Part shown: positions 36,248 to 44,929 of the stretch, piece by piece
Layout of the letters: every line of letters begins with the position of its first letter
Numbering within the stretch: the first letter of the stretch is position 1
Position numbers and translations under genes: made by a program
Origin: JALORV01 sp963703945
GTDB taxonomy: Bacteria; Pseudomonadota; Gammaproteobacteria; Burkholderiales; Burkholderiaceae_F
Reading direction: 5' to 3'
Assembly (NCBI GenBank): GCA_963703945.1
Contig: CAVPGM010000005.1
Coordinates: 434,001-498,000, forward strand
DNA length: 64,000 nt
Notes under the pieces: model-generated
Seen by the model: only the letters and a program-made list of their open reading frames with translations
Told to the model about the DNA's origin: nothing
The model's database searches: none

Positions 36248-37996
36248 TCATTCGTTGGTGCAACCGAGCACCTCGTCGATCGACGTGATGCCCGCCTTCA
36301 CCTTCACCAGACCCGACTGGCGCAGGTCCCGCACCCCGTTCTTTGCAGCCTCGCGCGAGATTTCCGGCGCGGTTGCGCTGCGCAGGATCATGTCCTGCAT
36401 CGTTTCGGTGATCGGCATCACCTGATAGATCCCGAGCCGCCCCTTGTAGCCGCTGCCCTTGCATTTCTCGCAGCCGACGGCCTTGTACGGAGTCCAGGAG
36501 CCGTCCAGATCATCCCCCACGAATCCCGCAGTCACCAGGGCGTCCTTCTTGATTTCGGTGGGTTGCTTGCACACGCAAAGCTTGCGGGCCAATCGCTGCG
36601 CAGTGATCAGGATCACGCTCGACGCGACGTTGAACGGCGCCACGCCCATGTTCTGGAGACGCACAAGAGTTGAGGGAGCGTCGTTGGTATGCAGCGTCGA
36701 GAGCACCATATGGCCGGTCTGCGCCGCCTTGATTGCAATGTCAGCTGTTTCGAGGTCACGGATCTCGCCGACCATGATGATGTCAGGATCCTGCCGCAGG
36801 AACGCGCGCAACGAGTTTGCGAACGTTAACCCGGCTTTCTCGTTGACGTTCACCTGGTTGATGCCCGCAATTTGGATTTCGGCCGGATCTTCGGCCGTCG
36901 AGATGTTCACCCCCGGCTGATTCAGGATATTCAGGCAGGTGTAGAGCGACACGGTCTTGCCGGATCCGGTAGGCCCTGTCACCAGCACCATGCCATAGGG
37001 GCGCTGCACGGCGTCGAGCAGGACTTGCTTCTGATCCGGCTCGTAGCCGAGCGCCTCGATCCCGAGCTTGGCCTGGGAGGGGTCGAGAATCCGCATCACG
37101 ATCTTCTCGCCGAACATCGTGGGCAGCGTGCTGACGCGGAAATCGATTGCGCGCTGACCCGACAGCGCGAGCTTCATCCGGCCATCCTGCGGTACCCGCT
37201 TTTCGGAGATATCGAGCCGCGAGATGACCTTGATTCGGGTCGACAGCCGTTCGCGGATCGCCAGCGGTGGCTGCGCGATCTCGCGCAGCACGCCATCAAT
37301 GCGAAAGCGAACGCGGTAGAACTTCTCGTACGGTTCGAAGTGCAAGTCGGACGCGCCTTCTCCGATGGCATCCAGCAGCAGCTTCTGCAGGAAGCGGACG
37401 ACCGGAGCATCGTCGACTTCGACCTGCGAGCTGTCTTCGACGGGTGCCTGGTCAGGCGATTCGCCCAGCAGCTCGTCGAAATTGACATCGTCGCTGCCGA
37501 CCATGTCTTCCAGCTTCTGGTTGACCGACTGCGACTGCGCTTCCACCAGGCGCAGCAGCTTGTCGTGCTCGACGACGATGACGTCGAGCGCCAGCTGGGT
37601 CTGGAACTTGATCTGGTCAAGCGCCGGGAAGTTGGTCGGATCGGAGACGGCGATCGCCAGGCGGTTGCCGCGCTTGCGGAGCGCCATCACCCGCTGGGTT
37701 GCAACCAGCTTCTTGTCGATGATGTCGCGGGGTAGCTGTTCCAGATCCAGGGCCGAGAGGTCCAGCATCGGATGACCGAAGGTCTCGGCCGCGAATCTGG
37801 CGACAGCACCGGCGCTCAGCCCGGTCACATCCGCCGCGTTGATCAGTTCGTCAATGAACTGGGAATTGGCCTGGGCGGCTTTGCGGGCGAAGTTCTCAGC
37901 TCGATCTGGCCGCAGCTTGCCCTGCTGGACAAGGGCGCGCGCGAGACCCGTAAGGGCCCCTGCAGCGGCGGCAGGACCTTGCGTAACGGCAGACAT
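36248..37996 (-). CDS. pilB: Type IV pilus extension ATPase PilB
   Basis: A 582-residue hexameric ATPase. The N-terminal MshEN/GSPII_E_N domain spans about 30-165 and is a known c-di-GMP-binding fold in this family. The catalytic domain follows, with Walker A TGPTGSGKT (about 340-348), Asp box TAEDPAEIQ, Walker B DPDIIMVGEIRD and the His box STLHTNDAPSTLVRL. A zinc-binding tetracysteine (CVC...CEKC) lies near the end. The start ATG 37996 (MSAVTQ) is chosen; upstream codons are not conserved. On the minus strand a TATAAC at 38034-38039 could be its -10 element. Confidence 0.96.
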   Translation of the reverse strand: MSAVTQGPAAAAGALTGLARALVQQGKLRPDRAENFARKAAQANSQFIDELINAADVTGLSAGAVARFAAETFGHPMLDLSALDLEQLPRDIIDKKLVATQRVMALRKRGNRLAIAVSDPTNFPALDQIKFQTQLALDVIVVEHDKLLRLVEAQSQSVNQKLEDMVGSDDVNFDELLGESPDQAPVEDSSQVEVDDAPVVRFLQKLLLDAIGEGASDLHFEPYEKFYRVRFRIDGVLREIAQPPLAIRERLSTRIKVISRLDISEKRVPQDGRMKLALSGQRAIDFRVSTLPTMFGEKIVMRILDPSQAKLGIEALGYEPDQKQVLLDAVQRPYGMVLVTGPTGSGKTVSLYTCLNILNQPGVNISTAEDPAEIQIAGINQVNVNEKAGLTFANSLRAFLRQDPDIIMVGEIRDLETADIAIKAAQTGHMVLSTLHTNDAPSTLVRLQNMGVAPFNVASSVILITAQRLARKLCVCKQPTEIKKDALVTAGFVGDDLDGSWTPYKAVGCEKCKGSGYKGRLGIYQVMPITETMQDMILRSATAPEISREAAKNGVRDLRQSGLVKVKAGITSIDEVLGCTNE

Positions 37997-38257
37997 GGGG
38001 TGGCGCAGTCCCTGAGGGTCCGGTGAGACCCAAGTTATAGCGGGCAGGCACTTCTCACGAAGCAAAAAGATACTGCCGATAAGGCCCGGATTTGTAAAGG
38101 TTAACTCCCGCAAACGGGGCAAGCCAAACGCGTGTGCCGGAGCGCGGTTCTAGACTGGCCGCAACGGTCAGATGCCTGATAGTTCACTCGCCCTGACGTA
38201 ACTTTGGGCGACTGACTTCGTAAGCGCTGTGGATTGGCGAATGACTCAGGAGGGAAG

Positions 38258-38334
38258 TGGTCGGGGTGAGAGGATTTGAACCTCCGACTCCTGCGTCCCG
38301 AACGCAGTACTCTACCAGGCTGAGCTACACCCCG
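38258..38334 (-). tRNA. tRNA-Pro (anticodon CGG)
   Basis: A complete 77-base cloverleaf on the minus strand: acceptor arm CGGGGTG/CACCCCG, D arm with GTAGCTCAGCCTGGTAGAG, anticodon stem CTGCG/CGCAG with loop TTCGGGA (anticodon CGG, reading CCG), T arm GGAGGTTCGAATCCTCT, discriminator A and encoded CCA. It stands alone between pilB and the prenyl synthase gene. The 100 or so bases downstream, toward pilB, hold no gene. Confidence 0.97.
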
Positions 38335-38422
38335 ATTTCTTGCGACACGGCGTCTTGCAGCGCTACAAAGCACAAGACGGTGGACTCAGCGCAGAGGGCC
38401 GAGCCTGCCGGTTCTCAATCAG

Positions 38423-39475
38423 CTATCGATCTCGGCCGACCGCGAAAGCCAGTAAGTCTAGCAAAGAATCCCTGTACACCGACGCGGGCAGTTCGCCAAT
38501 CGCCGCGGCCGCCGCGGCTACCTCCCGCTGCGCCTGGTGACCGGAATAGGCGATCGATCCGTTGTCGACAACGATGCGCACGATGGCATCGAAATCGCCA
38601 TGTCCATCGCGTACGGCGCGCACGACCAGCTCGCGCTGGTCGCTGGTGGCACTGCGCAATGCGTGTATGAGCGGCAGTGTCACTTTGCCTTCGCGCAGGT
38701 CATCGCCCAGTCGCTTGCCGATGTCCTCCGTGTGGCCCGAATAATCGAGCATGTCGTCGACGATCTGAAATGCCCGACCCAGTGAAGCCCCGTATTGCGC
38801 GCATTTCTCCTCTGTTCGCGCATCGGCGTCAGCCAACACGGCCGCGACACGGGCACCTGCTTCGAACAGGGTTGCAGTCTTGCGTTCGACCACGCTGAGG
38901 TAGCGCTCCTCGTTGACCGACGGATCATGGACGCTCAAGAGCTGCAGCACCTCGCCCTCGGCAATCCGGTTGGTGGCATCGGCAAGGATCCGCATCACCC
39001 GCATCTGACCTGCATCGACCATCATCTGGAACGAGCGCGAATAGAGGAAATCGCCGACCAGCACGCTGGCCGCGTTGCCGAACTGTGCGTTCGCGGTGGT
39101 CCTTCCCCTGCGAAGGTCAGATTCGTCGACTACATCGTCGTGCAACAGGGTGGCGGTGTGGATGAACTCGATGACTGCGGCAAGCAGCACGTGGGCGGTG
39201 CCGCGATAACCGAGCGCACGCGCGACCAGCAGCACCACCGCAGGCCGCAACCGTTTGCCGCCGGCTCCGACGATGTAGTCGGCGATCGTGTTGATCAGGG
39301 CGACGTCCGAACTGAGCCGCTCGCGGATGACCGCGTCGACGGCCTGCATGTCTGCGGCAATCGGAGCCAGCAGGGCCGTCAGATCCGGCAGCGGCCGACT
39401 CGGCTCCGCGGCATCGGCCGACGGGCGAAAGTCGGCGGCAGCACAAGCGGCCTGGCCCTGGGGCGGCGGGTTCAT
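38423..39475 (-). CDS. ispB: Polyprenyl (octaprenyl) diphosphate synthase
   Basis: This trans-prenyltransferase builds the isoprenoid side chain of ubiquinone. The 350-residue protein has both Asp-rich motifs, LLHDDVVDESDLRRG and FQIVDDMLDYSG, with GGKRLRP upstream, as in IspB/GerC-type synthases. Chain length cannot be read safely, but the position beside divergent rplU-rpmA matches ispB of other proteobacteria. The N-terminal 30 residues are Ala/Pro-rich and not conserved. The start codon appears to be used without a leader (see the -10 element next to it). Confidence 0.93.
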   Translation of the reverse strand: MNPPPQGQAACAAADFRPSADAAEPSRPLPDLTALLAPIAADMQAVDAVIRERLSSDVALINTIADYIVGAGGKRLRPAVVLLVARALGYRGTAHVLLAAVIEFIHTATLLHDDVVDESDLRRGRTTANAQFGNAASVLVGDFLYSRSFQMMVDAGQMRVMRILADATNRIAEGEVLQLLSVHDPSVNEERYLSVVERKTATLFEAGARVAAVLADADARTEEKCAQYGASLGRAFQIVDDMLDYSGHTEDIGKRLGDDLREGKVTLPLIHALRSATSDQRELVVRAVRDGHGDFDAIVRIVVDNGSIAYSGHQAQREVAAAAAAIGELPASVYRDSLLDLLAFAVGRDR

Positions 39476-39481
39476 GACCCG

Positions 39482-39487
39482 ATTATA
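39482..39487 (-). promoter_or_regulatory. -10 element of a probably leaderless ispB transcript
   Basis: A perfect TATAAT on the minus strand ends 6 bases before the ispB ATG. The intervening bases (CGGGTC) contain no Shine-Dalgarno, so transcription would start at the start codon. A -35 match is not evident. Confidence 0.5.
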
Positions 39488-39557
39488 GGAGGGGCGATTG
39501 CATCTCCGGACCCTGCGGTCCCCTCTCTCCGACAGAGCGGGCCCTGTGTGGGCTCAT

Positions 39558-39587
39558 TTGACTCGATGTCGGGGAAAATGTGACAAT
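39558..39587 (+). promoter_or_regulatory. Probable rplU-rpmA promoter
   Basis: TTGACT (39558-39563) and GACAAT (39582-39587) with an 18-base spacer. The predicted leader of about 55 bases contains a hairpin, CCGGCT/AGCCGG at 39602-39607/39613-39618, which may be an L21-type autoregulatory leader; that part is a guess. Confidence 0.5.
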
Positions 39588-39648
39588 TCAAAGCTTTCCG
39601 GCCGGCTCCCCGAGCCGGTTGCGGCAAGTTGAGTCCGGAGTGAATCGT

Positions 39649-39957
39649 ATGTATGCGGTGATCAAGACGGGTGGCAAGCAATACCGCGTGGCGGCTGGCG
39701 ACACACTCAAGGTGGAATCGCTTGCGGCCGACGTCGGCCAGCAGGTACGGATCGGCGAGGTACTGGCCGTCGTCGACGACGGAACGCTGAAATCCGGGAC
39801 GCCGCTTGCGGGTGCCGCGGTCATGGCGACGGTGTTGGGACATGGACGGCGCGACAAGGTCACCATTTTCAAGATGCAGCGGCGCAAGCATTTCCAGAAG
39901 CACGCCGGGCATCGCCAGAATTTCACCGAGCTGCGTATTGATTCGATCGCGGCCTGA
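39649..39957 (+). CDS. rplU: 50S ribosomal protein L21
   Basis: A 102-residue ribosomal protein with the canonical start MYAVIKTGGKQYRV and the basic FKMQRRKHFQKHAGHRQNFT segment that binds 23S rRNA. ATG 39649 has a GGAG Shine-Dalgarno 8 bases upstream; the frame is open further upstream without meaning. It is followed by rpmA after 21 bases, the near-universal pairing. Confidence 0.98.
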   Translation: MYAVIKTGGKQYRVAAGDTLKVESLAADVGQQVRIGEVLAVVDDGTLKSGTPLAGAAVMATVLGHGRRDKVTIFKMQRRKHFQKHAGHRQNFTELRIDSIAA

Positions 39958-39978
39958 TCCGCATAGAGCGAGAGCGAC

Positions 39979-40239
39979 ATGGCACACAAGAAAGCGGGCG
40001 GCTCGTCCCGCAACGGGCGCGACTCACAGGCCAAGCGCCTGGGCGTCAAGGTCTTCGGCGGCCAGGGAATTTCGGCCGGAGCAATCATCGTCCGTCAGCG
40101 CGGTACGCAGTTTCACGCAGGCGACAATGTTGGGATGGGACGCGACCACACGCTGTATGCCAAGGCCGATGGCCAGGTCAAGTTCGAGGTCAGCGGAGCG
40201 CTCAATCGCCGCGTCGTGAACGTCGTGCCGACGGCCTGA
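39979..40239 (+). CDS. rpmA: 50S ribosomal protein L27
   Basis: An 86-residue ribosomal protein whose N-terminal tail reaches the peptidyl-transferase centre. It begins MAHKKAGGSSRNGRDSQAKR, the standard unprocessed form, and continues LGVKVFGGQ...IIVRQRGTQFHAG. The length is normal. An intrinsic terminator lies 32 bases after the stop. Confidence 0.98.
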   Translation: MAHKKAGGSSRNGRDSQAKRLGVKVFGGQGISAGAIIVRQRGTQFHAGDNVGMGRDHTLYAKADGQVKFEVSGALNRRVVNVVPTA

Positions 40240-40270
40240 AACTTCGCGGCGGCGCCCGGTTTCTGACGAA

Positions 40271-40302
40271 AGCCCTGCCGTCCGCGGCGGGGCTTTTTCT
40301 TT
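40271..40302 (+). terminator. Intrinsic terminator/attenuator between rpmA and obgE
   Basis: The 9-bp stem GCCCTGCCG/CGGCGGGGC (40272-40280/40285-40293, one G-U pair), loop TCCG, is followed by TTTTTCTTT. The obgE GTG is only about 10 bases further on, so the element can reduce but must not abolish read-through, unless obgE is translated from a separate start. Confidence 0.85.
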
Positions 40303-40311
40303 GGTGACTGC

Positions 40312-41382
40312 GTGAAATTCGTCGACGAAGCGAAGATCGAGATCCGGGCCGGCAGGGGCGGCGATGGTTGCGCTTCCTTCCGGCGCGAGAAGTTCGTTCC
40401 CAAGGGCGGTCCAGATGGCGGAGACGGCGGACGCGGCGGAAGCGTCTGGGCGCGCGCCGATCGCAACGTCAACACCTTGATCGACTATCGCTATGCGCGC
40501 AAGCACCAGGCCGAAAACGGCCGGCCTGGACGGGGCGCAGACTGTTACGGCGCCGGCGGGGCGGATGTCGAACTGCGCGTTCCGGTCGGCACTCTGATCA
40601 TCGACGAGGAAACGGGTGAGGAGCTTGCGGACCTGGCGCACCATGATGATCGTGCGCTCCTTGCTGCCGGAGGGCGGGGCGGGCTGGGCAATCTGCATTT
40701 CAAGTCGAGCACTAACCGCGCTCCGCGACAGTTCACGAAAGGCGAGGAGGGAGAACACCGCGTACTGCGGATGGAGCTGCGCGTACTCGCCGACGTCGGC
40801 CTGCTCGGATTGCCGAACGCCGGCAAGTCGACCCTGATCCGCGCGGTCTCCAACGCGCGGCCGAAAGTTGCCGACTACCCGTTCACGACACTGCATCCAC
40901 ATCTCGGTGTGGTTCGAGTCGGGCCCGAGCGAAGTTTCGTCATGGCCGATGTGCCGGGGCTGGTCGAGGGCGCGGCCGAGGGTGCCGGGTTGGGTCACCA
41001 GTTCCTGCGGCACCTGAGCCGCACCGGCCTGCTCGCGCATGTCATTGATAGCGTCGGCCCCGACGGCCAGGCCGACCCAGTTGCCGACGCGCGTGCCATT
41101 GCGTCCGAACTGAAGAAGTACGACGCGGCAATGGGAAGCAAGCCGCGCTGGTTCGTGCTTAACAAGATCGACCTGGTGGCCGAGGACCAGCGCGAGCGTT
41201 GCAGGGCCGACTTCCGCCGGCGCATGCGCACCAAGGCCCCTGTCTTTCTGATCTCCGCGGCTACTGGAGAAGGCTGCGATGAACTCGTCACGGCCATCCA
41301 GTCGTTTCTCGAGCAGCAACGTGCCGATCCTACAAAGAGCAAGTCTTTGTCCCGACCCCAGGGTGTGGTGGTGATCCGCTGA
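40312..41382 (+). CDS. obgE: GTPase ObgE/CgtA
   Basis: This essential ribosome-associated GTPase acts in 50S assembly. The 356-residue protein has the glycine-rich Obg fold at 1-158 (AGRGGDGCASFRREKFVPKG, GPDGGDGGRGG) and a G domain with GLPNAGKST (G1), DYPFTTLHP (G2), DVPGL (G3), NKID (G4) and SAATGEG (G5). It ends in a short basic tail. The GTG start follows the rpmA terminator closely. The stop shares one base with the proB ATG. Confidence 0.97.
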   Translation: MKFVDEAKIEIRAGRGGDGCASFRREKFVPKGGPDGGDGGRGGSVWARADRNVNTLIDYRYARKHQAENGRPGRGADCYGAGGADVELRVPVGTLIIDEETGEELADLAHHDDRALLAAGGRGGLGNLHFKSSTNRAPRQFTKGEEGEHRVLRMELRVLADVGLLGLPNAGKSTLIRAVSNARPKVADYPFTTLHPHLGVVRVGPERSFVMADVPGLVEGAAEGAGLGHQFLRHLSRTGLLAHVIDSVGPDGQADPVADARAIASELKKYDAAMGSKPRWFVLNKIDLVAEDQRERCRADFRRRMRTKAPVFLISAATGEGCDELVTAIQSFLEQQRADPTKSKSLSRPQGVVVIR

Positions 41383-42497
41383 TGGCGGTACTGCAGCACG
41401 CGCGACGCGCGGTCGTCAAGGTCGGTAGCAGCCTGGTGACCAACGAAGGCCGTGGCCTCGATGACGACGCCATTTCACTATGGACGAGGCAGATCGCGAG
41501 CCTGCGGCAGCGAGGCATGCAGATCGTCCTGGTTTCGAGTGGAGCGGTCGCCGAGGGGATGCAGCGGCTGGGCTGGCTGCGACGCCCGCAGCAGATCCAC
41601 GAGTTGCAGGCGGCGGCAGCAGTGGGACAAATGGGGCTGGTGCAAGCCTACGAAGCGCACTTTCGCGCGTTTGGTCTGCACAGCGCGCAGGTCCTGCTGA
41701 CGCATGCCGACCTTGCTGACCGCGCGCGCTATCTGAACGCCCGGTCGACTCTGTTGACTTTGCTCGGTTTGGGCGTCGTTCCCGTCATCAACGAGAACGA
41801 CACGGTCGTCACGGATGAGATCAAGTTCGGTGACAACGACACGTTGGCTGCGTTGGTGACGAACCTGATCGAAGCCGACGTGCTCGTCATCCTGACCGAT
41901 CAGGCGGGCTTGTATTCCGCTGACCCGCGTCGCGATCCCGCGGCCCGGCTGGTGCAGTCTGCGGTCGCGGGAAGCGCTGAGCTGGAGGCCATGGCAGGCG
42001 GGACCGGCAGCGCGATCGGACGGGGCGGCATGCTGACCAAGGTGCTGGCCGCCAAGCGCGCAGCCCGCAGCGGCGCGCATACGGTGATCGCATCAGGACG
42101 GGAAGCCGATGTCCTGCTTCGCCTGGCTGCCGGCGAGCCGATCGGCTCGGAACTTACTTCGTCGACCGCCGTGCTCACCGCCCGCAAGCAGTGGCTGGCC
42201 GATCACCTGTTGCTGAAAGGTCGCATCGTCGTCGACGACGGCGCTGCACGGGCGCTGGCTGCGGGAGGCAAGAGCCTGCTGCCGATCGGTGTGGTCGACG
42301 TGGTCGGTGAATTCCAGCGTGGTGACGTAGTGGGATGTGTCATGCGGGACGGCCGCGAGATTGCGCGTGGACTCACCAACTATGCGAGTGCAGAGGCCAG
42401 GCAAATCCGCGGCAAACCCACGGGTGAGATCCAGGCGGTACTCGGTTTCATCGAGGAGCCCGAACTGATACACCGGGACAACCTTGTGCTGCTCTGA
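41382..42497 (+). CDS. proB: Glutamate 5-kinase
   Basis: This enzyme performs the first step of proline synthesis, phosphorylating the gamma carboxyl of glutamate. The 371-residue protein has an amino-acid-kinase domain (VVKVGSSLVT, VLVSSGAVAEGM, PVINENDTVVTDEIKFGDND, GTGSAIGRGGMLTKVLAAKRA) and a C-terminal PUA domain (about 275-365). Its place directly after obgE is common in beta- and gammaproteobacteria. It converges on rppH with 7 bases between them. Confidence 0.96.
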   Translation: MAVLQHARRAVVKVGSSLVTNEGRGLDDDAISLWTRQIASLRQRGMQIVLVSSGAVAEGMQRLGWLRRPQQIHELQAAAAVGQMGLVQAYEAHFRAFGLHSAQVLLTHADLADRARYLNARSTLLTLLGLGVVPVINENDTVVTDEIKFGDNDTLAALVTNLIEADVLVILTDQAGLYSADPRRDPAARLVQSAVAGSAELEAMAGGTGSAIGRGGMLTKVLAAKRAARSGAHTVIASGREADVLLRLAAGEPIGSELTSSTAVLTARKQWLADHLLLKGRIVVDDGAARALAAGGKSLLPIGVVDVVGEFQRGDVVGCVMRDGREIARGLTNYASAEARQIRGKPTGEIQAVLGFIEEPELIHRDNLVLL

Positions 42498-42504
42498 GCA
42501 GGGC

Positions 42505-43107
42505 TCAGGCTCCTTCGCCTCCGGCCTGGGTTGGTGTCGCCTCGAGGGGCGCGACTTGTGCGCTGCTGTGCTCGGGCGCCGCGCTCAATCCGCCGGCGAC
42601 CTTTGGACGCAGGCCCTTGTGATGGGGCCGACCGGGCTTGAATACGAAGCGTGAAAGCTCCAGCAGCGCCTGCTGATAGACGTCGCGCTTGAATTCGATG
42701 ACTGTGTCAAGGGGCACCCAGTACTCATGCCAGCGCCAAGCATCGAATTCCGGGTGCGTTGTGGCACGCAGGCACACATCGCAGTCACGGCCCACCAGCC
42801 GCAGCAGAAACCAGATCTGTTTCTGGCCGCGATAGTTGCCGCGCAGCTCACGCCGGATCCACTGATCGGGCACTTCGTAACGCAGCCAGTCGCGTGTGCG
42901 GCCGACGATCGTGACATGTGGGGCCCGCAGCCCGATCTCTTCCCACAGTTCGCGGTACATCGCCTGCTCCGGCGACTCACCGTGCTTGATGCCACCCTGC
43001 GGAAACTGCCACGAATGCTGCTTGACGCGCTTGCCCCAGAAGACCTCGTTACGAGCGTTGAGCAGGATGATGCCGACGTTCGGGCGATACCCGTCCTTGT
43101 CCAGCAT
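42505..43107 (-). CDS. rppH: RNA pyrophosphohydrolase RppH
   Basis: This Nudix enzyme removes pyrophosphate from 5' triphosphorylated mRNA and so starts decay. The 200-residue protein opens with DKDGYRPNVGIILLN, has WQFPQGGIKHGESPEQAMYR followed by ELWEEIGL as the Nudix box, and NYRGQKQIWFLLRL. About 35 C-terminal residues are Ala/Pro-rich and extend beyond the E. coli enzyme, as often seen in this order. It is divergent from proS. Confidence 0.96.
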   Translation of the reverse strand: MLDKDGYRPNVGIILLNARNEVFWGKRVKQHSWQFPQGGIKHGESPEQAMYRELWEEIGLRAPHVTIVGRTRDWLRYEVPDQWIRRELRGNYRGQKQIWFLLRLVGRDCDVCLRATTHPEFDAWRWHEYWVPLDTVIEFKRDVYQQALLELSRFVFKPGRPHHKGLRPKVAGGLSAAPEHSSAQVAPLEATPTQAGGEGA

Positions 43108-43139
43108 GCCAACACCTGAACCTTTAGAATCTGCAGCCC

Positions 43140-43167
43140 ATTATAGGGGCCGCAATTGCGGCCACAA
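43140..43167 (-). promoter_or_regulatory. rppH promoter overlapping a 16-bp palindrome
   Basis: On the minus strand, TTGTGG (43167-43162) and a perfect TATAAT (43145-43140) are 16 bases apart and precede rppH by about 30 bases. The spacer contains the perfect palindrome GGCCGCAATTGCGGCC (43148-43163), placed where a repressor could act on rppH and perhaps on divergent proS. Confidence 0.6.
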
Positions 43168-43189
43168 CGAAGAAAAGTGACGCCTTTTC

Positions 43190-44929
43190 ATGCGCGCACG
43201 ACAGTTTCTCATCTCCACACTCAAGGAAGCACCGGCGGAGGCCGAAGTCATCAGCCATTCGCTGATGCTGCGTGCCGGCATGATCAAGAAGCTGGCGGCC
43301 GGCATCTATACCTACCTGCCGATGGGGCTGCGCGTGATCCGAAAGATCGAAGCCATCATCCGCGAGGAGATGAACCGCGCCGGCGCGATCGAGCTGCTGA
43401 TGCCGGTCGTGCAGCCGGCAGAGCTATGGATGGAATCGGGTCGCTGGCAGAAGATGGGCCCGGAGCTTCTGCGGCTGAAAGACCGGCATGACCGGGATTT
43501 CATCGTTCAGCCGACCAGCGAGGAAGTCGTGGTCGACGTCGTCCGTGACGAGATCCGCAGCTACAAGCAGCTGCCGATCAACCTGTATCACATCCAGACC
43601 AAGTTCCGCGACGAGCGCCGGCCGCGCTTCGGCGTCATGCGGGGACGTGAGTTCACGATGAAGGACGCCTACTCGTTCGACCGCGACGAGGCCGGCGCCA
43701 TGGCCAGCTATCGCGCCATGTACGACGCGTACGCGCGCATCTTCACACGCATGGGTCTGGGTTTTCGGGCTGTCGCGGCGGATACCGGTGCGATCGGCGG
43801 TAAGGCCAGCCACGAGTTCCAGGTGATCGCGGACACTGGCGAAGACGCGATCGCGTATTGCCCGACTTCGGACTACGCAGCCAATATCGAGATGGCCGAG
43901 GCGGTGGCGCTGATCGGCAAACGGGCTGCGCCAACAATGCCACTCGCGAGGACCGCCACGCCCGACAAGGAGAAGTGCGAGGACGTCGCTGCGTTCCTCG
44001 GCATTCCACTCGAGCGCACCGTCAAGTCGGTGGTGCTGGCGGTCGATTGCGCCGATGAAGACAAAGCGGGGTCAGTCGAGATCTGGCTGGTACTGGTACG
44101 CGGGGATCACGAGGTCAACGAAATCAAGGTCGGCAAGATCGAAGGCCTGAGCCGCGGATTCCGGTTCGCCACCGAGTCGGAGATCGAAGAGCACTTCGGT
44201 TGCCGTCCGGGCTACCTCGGGCCGATTGCGCCGCGCCGGCCCGTCCGCGTCGTGGCAGATCGCACTGTTGCGAACATGAGCGATTTCGTCACCGGCGCCA
44301 ACGCAGAGGGATTCCACTACACCGGTGTCAACTGGGGACGCGACCTGCCGGAGCCGATCGTCTCCGATGTCCGCAATGTCGTCGCCGGCGATCCTTCACC
44401 GGACGGCAAGGGTGCGCTGGCCATCCAGCGCGGGATCGAAGTGGGGCACGTCTTTGCCGGCCTGCCTTATCCGGAAATCATGAACCTCACCTTCATCGAC
44501 GAGGACGGCGCAGCGAGGCTGATGCTGATGGGCTGCTACGGCATCGGCGTCACGCGATTGCTGGGCGCGGCGATCGAGCAGAACAACGACGCGAAGGGCA
44601 TCGTCTGGCCGGACGCACTCGCGCCGTTTTCGGTGGTCGTCACGCCGATCGGCTATGGAAAATCGGAACAGGTTCGCCAGGCGGCTGAGCATCTGTACGA
44701 GGAACTGCGGGCGGCCCACGTTGACGTGCTGCTCGACGATCGGGACGAACGGCCGGGTGTGATGTTCGCCGAAATGGAACTGATCGGAATTCCTCACCGG
44801 CTCACGGTGGGCGAGCGCGCGCTGAAGACCGGCCAGGTCGAGTATGTCGATCGGCGCAGCCTGCAGGTCTCGATGGTGCCGATCGGCGACGCGCTCGGCT
44901 TCATCAGCGGGCAGCTCAAGCCCACGTGA
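43190..44929 (+). CDS. proS: Prolyl-tRNA synthetase (bacterial type with INS editing domain)
   Basis: A 579-residue class II synthetase. Motif 1 region (MPVVQPAELWMESGRW), motif 2 (FRDERRPRFGVMRGREFTMK) and motif 3 (GIGVTRLLGA) are present. A YbaK-like insertion domain lies at about 225-385, which edits mischarged alanine, and the anticodon-binding domain is C-terminal (about 475-570). The length is normal for the bacterial type. A lytic transglycosylase gene overlaps its stop (GTGA). Confidence 0.97.
   Translation: MRARQFLISTLKEAPAEAEVISHSLMLRAGMIKKLAAGIYTYLPMGLRVIRKIEAIIREEMNRAGAIELLMPVVQPAELWMESGRWQKMGPELLRLKDRHDRDFIVQPTSEEVVVDVVRDEIRSYKQLPINLYHIQTKFRDERRPRFGVMRGREFTMKDAYSFDRDEAGAMASYRAMYDAYARIFTRMGLGFRAVAADTGAIGGKASHEFQVIADTGEDAIAYCPTSDYAANIEMAEAVALIGKRAAPTMPLARTATPDKEKCEDVAAFLGIPLERTVKSVVLAVDCADEDKAGSVEIWLVLVRGDHEVNEIKVGKIEGLSRGFRFATESEIEEHFGCRPGYLGPIAPRRPVRVVADRTVANMSDFVTGANAEGFHYTGVNWGRDLPEPIVSDVRNVVAGDPSPDGKGALAIQRGIEVGHVFAGLPYPEIMNLTFIDEDGAARLMLMGCYGIGVTRLLGAAIEQNNDAKGIVWPDALAPFSVVVTPIGYGKSEQVRQAAEHLYEELRAAHVDVLLDDRDERPGVMFAEMELIGIPHRLTVGERALKTGQVEYVDRRSLQVSMVPIGDALGFISGQLKPT

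Noticed and set aside
38060..38150. Sigma-54 (-24/-12) promoter upstream of pilB
   Set aside because: GGCAC-like sequences occur on the minus strand, but the GG to GC spacing and the -12 element do not fit.
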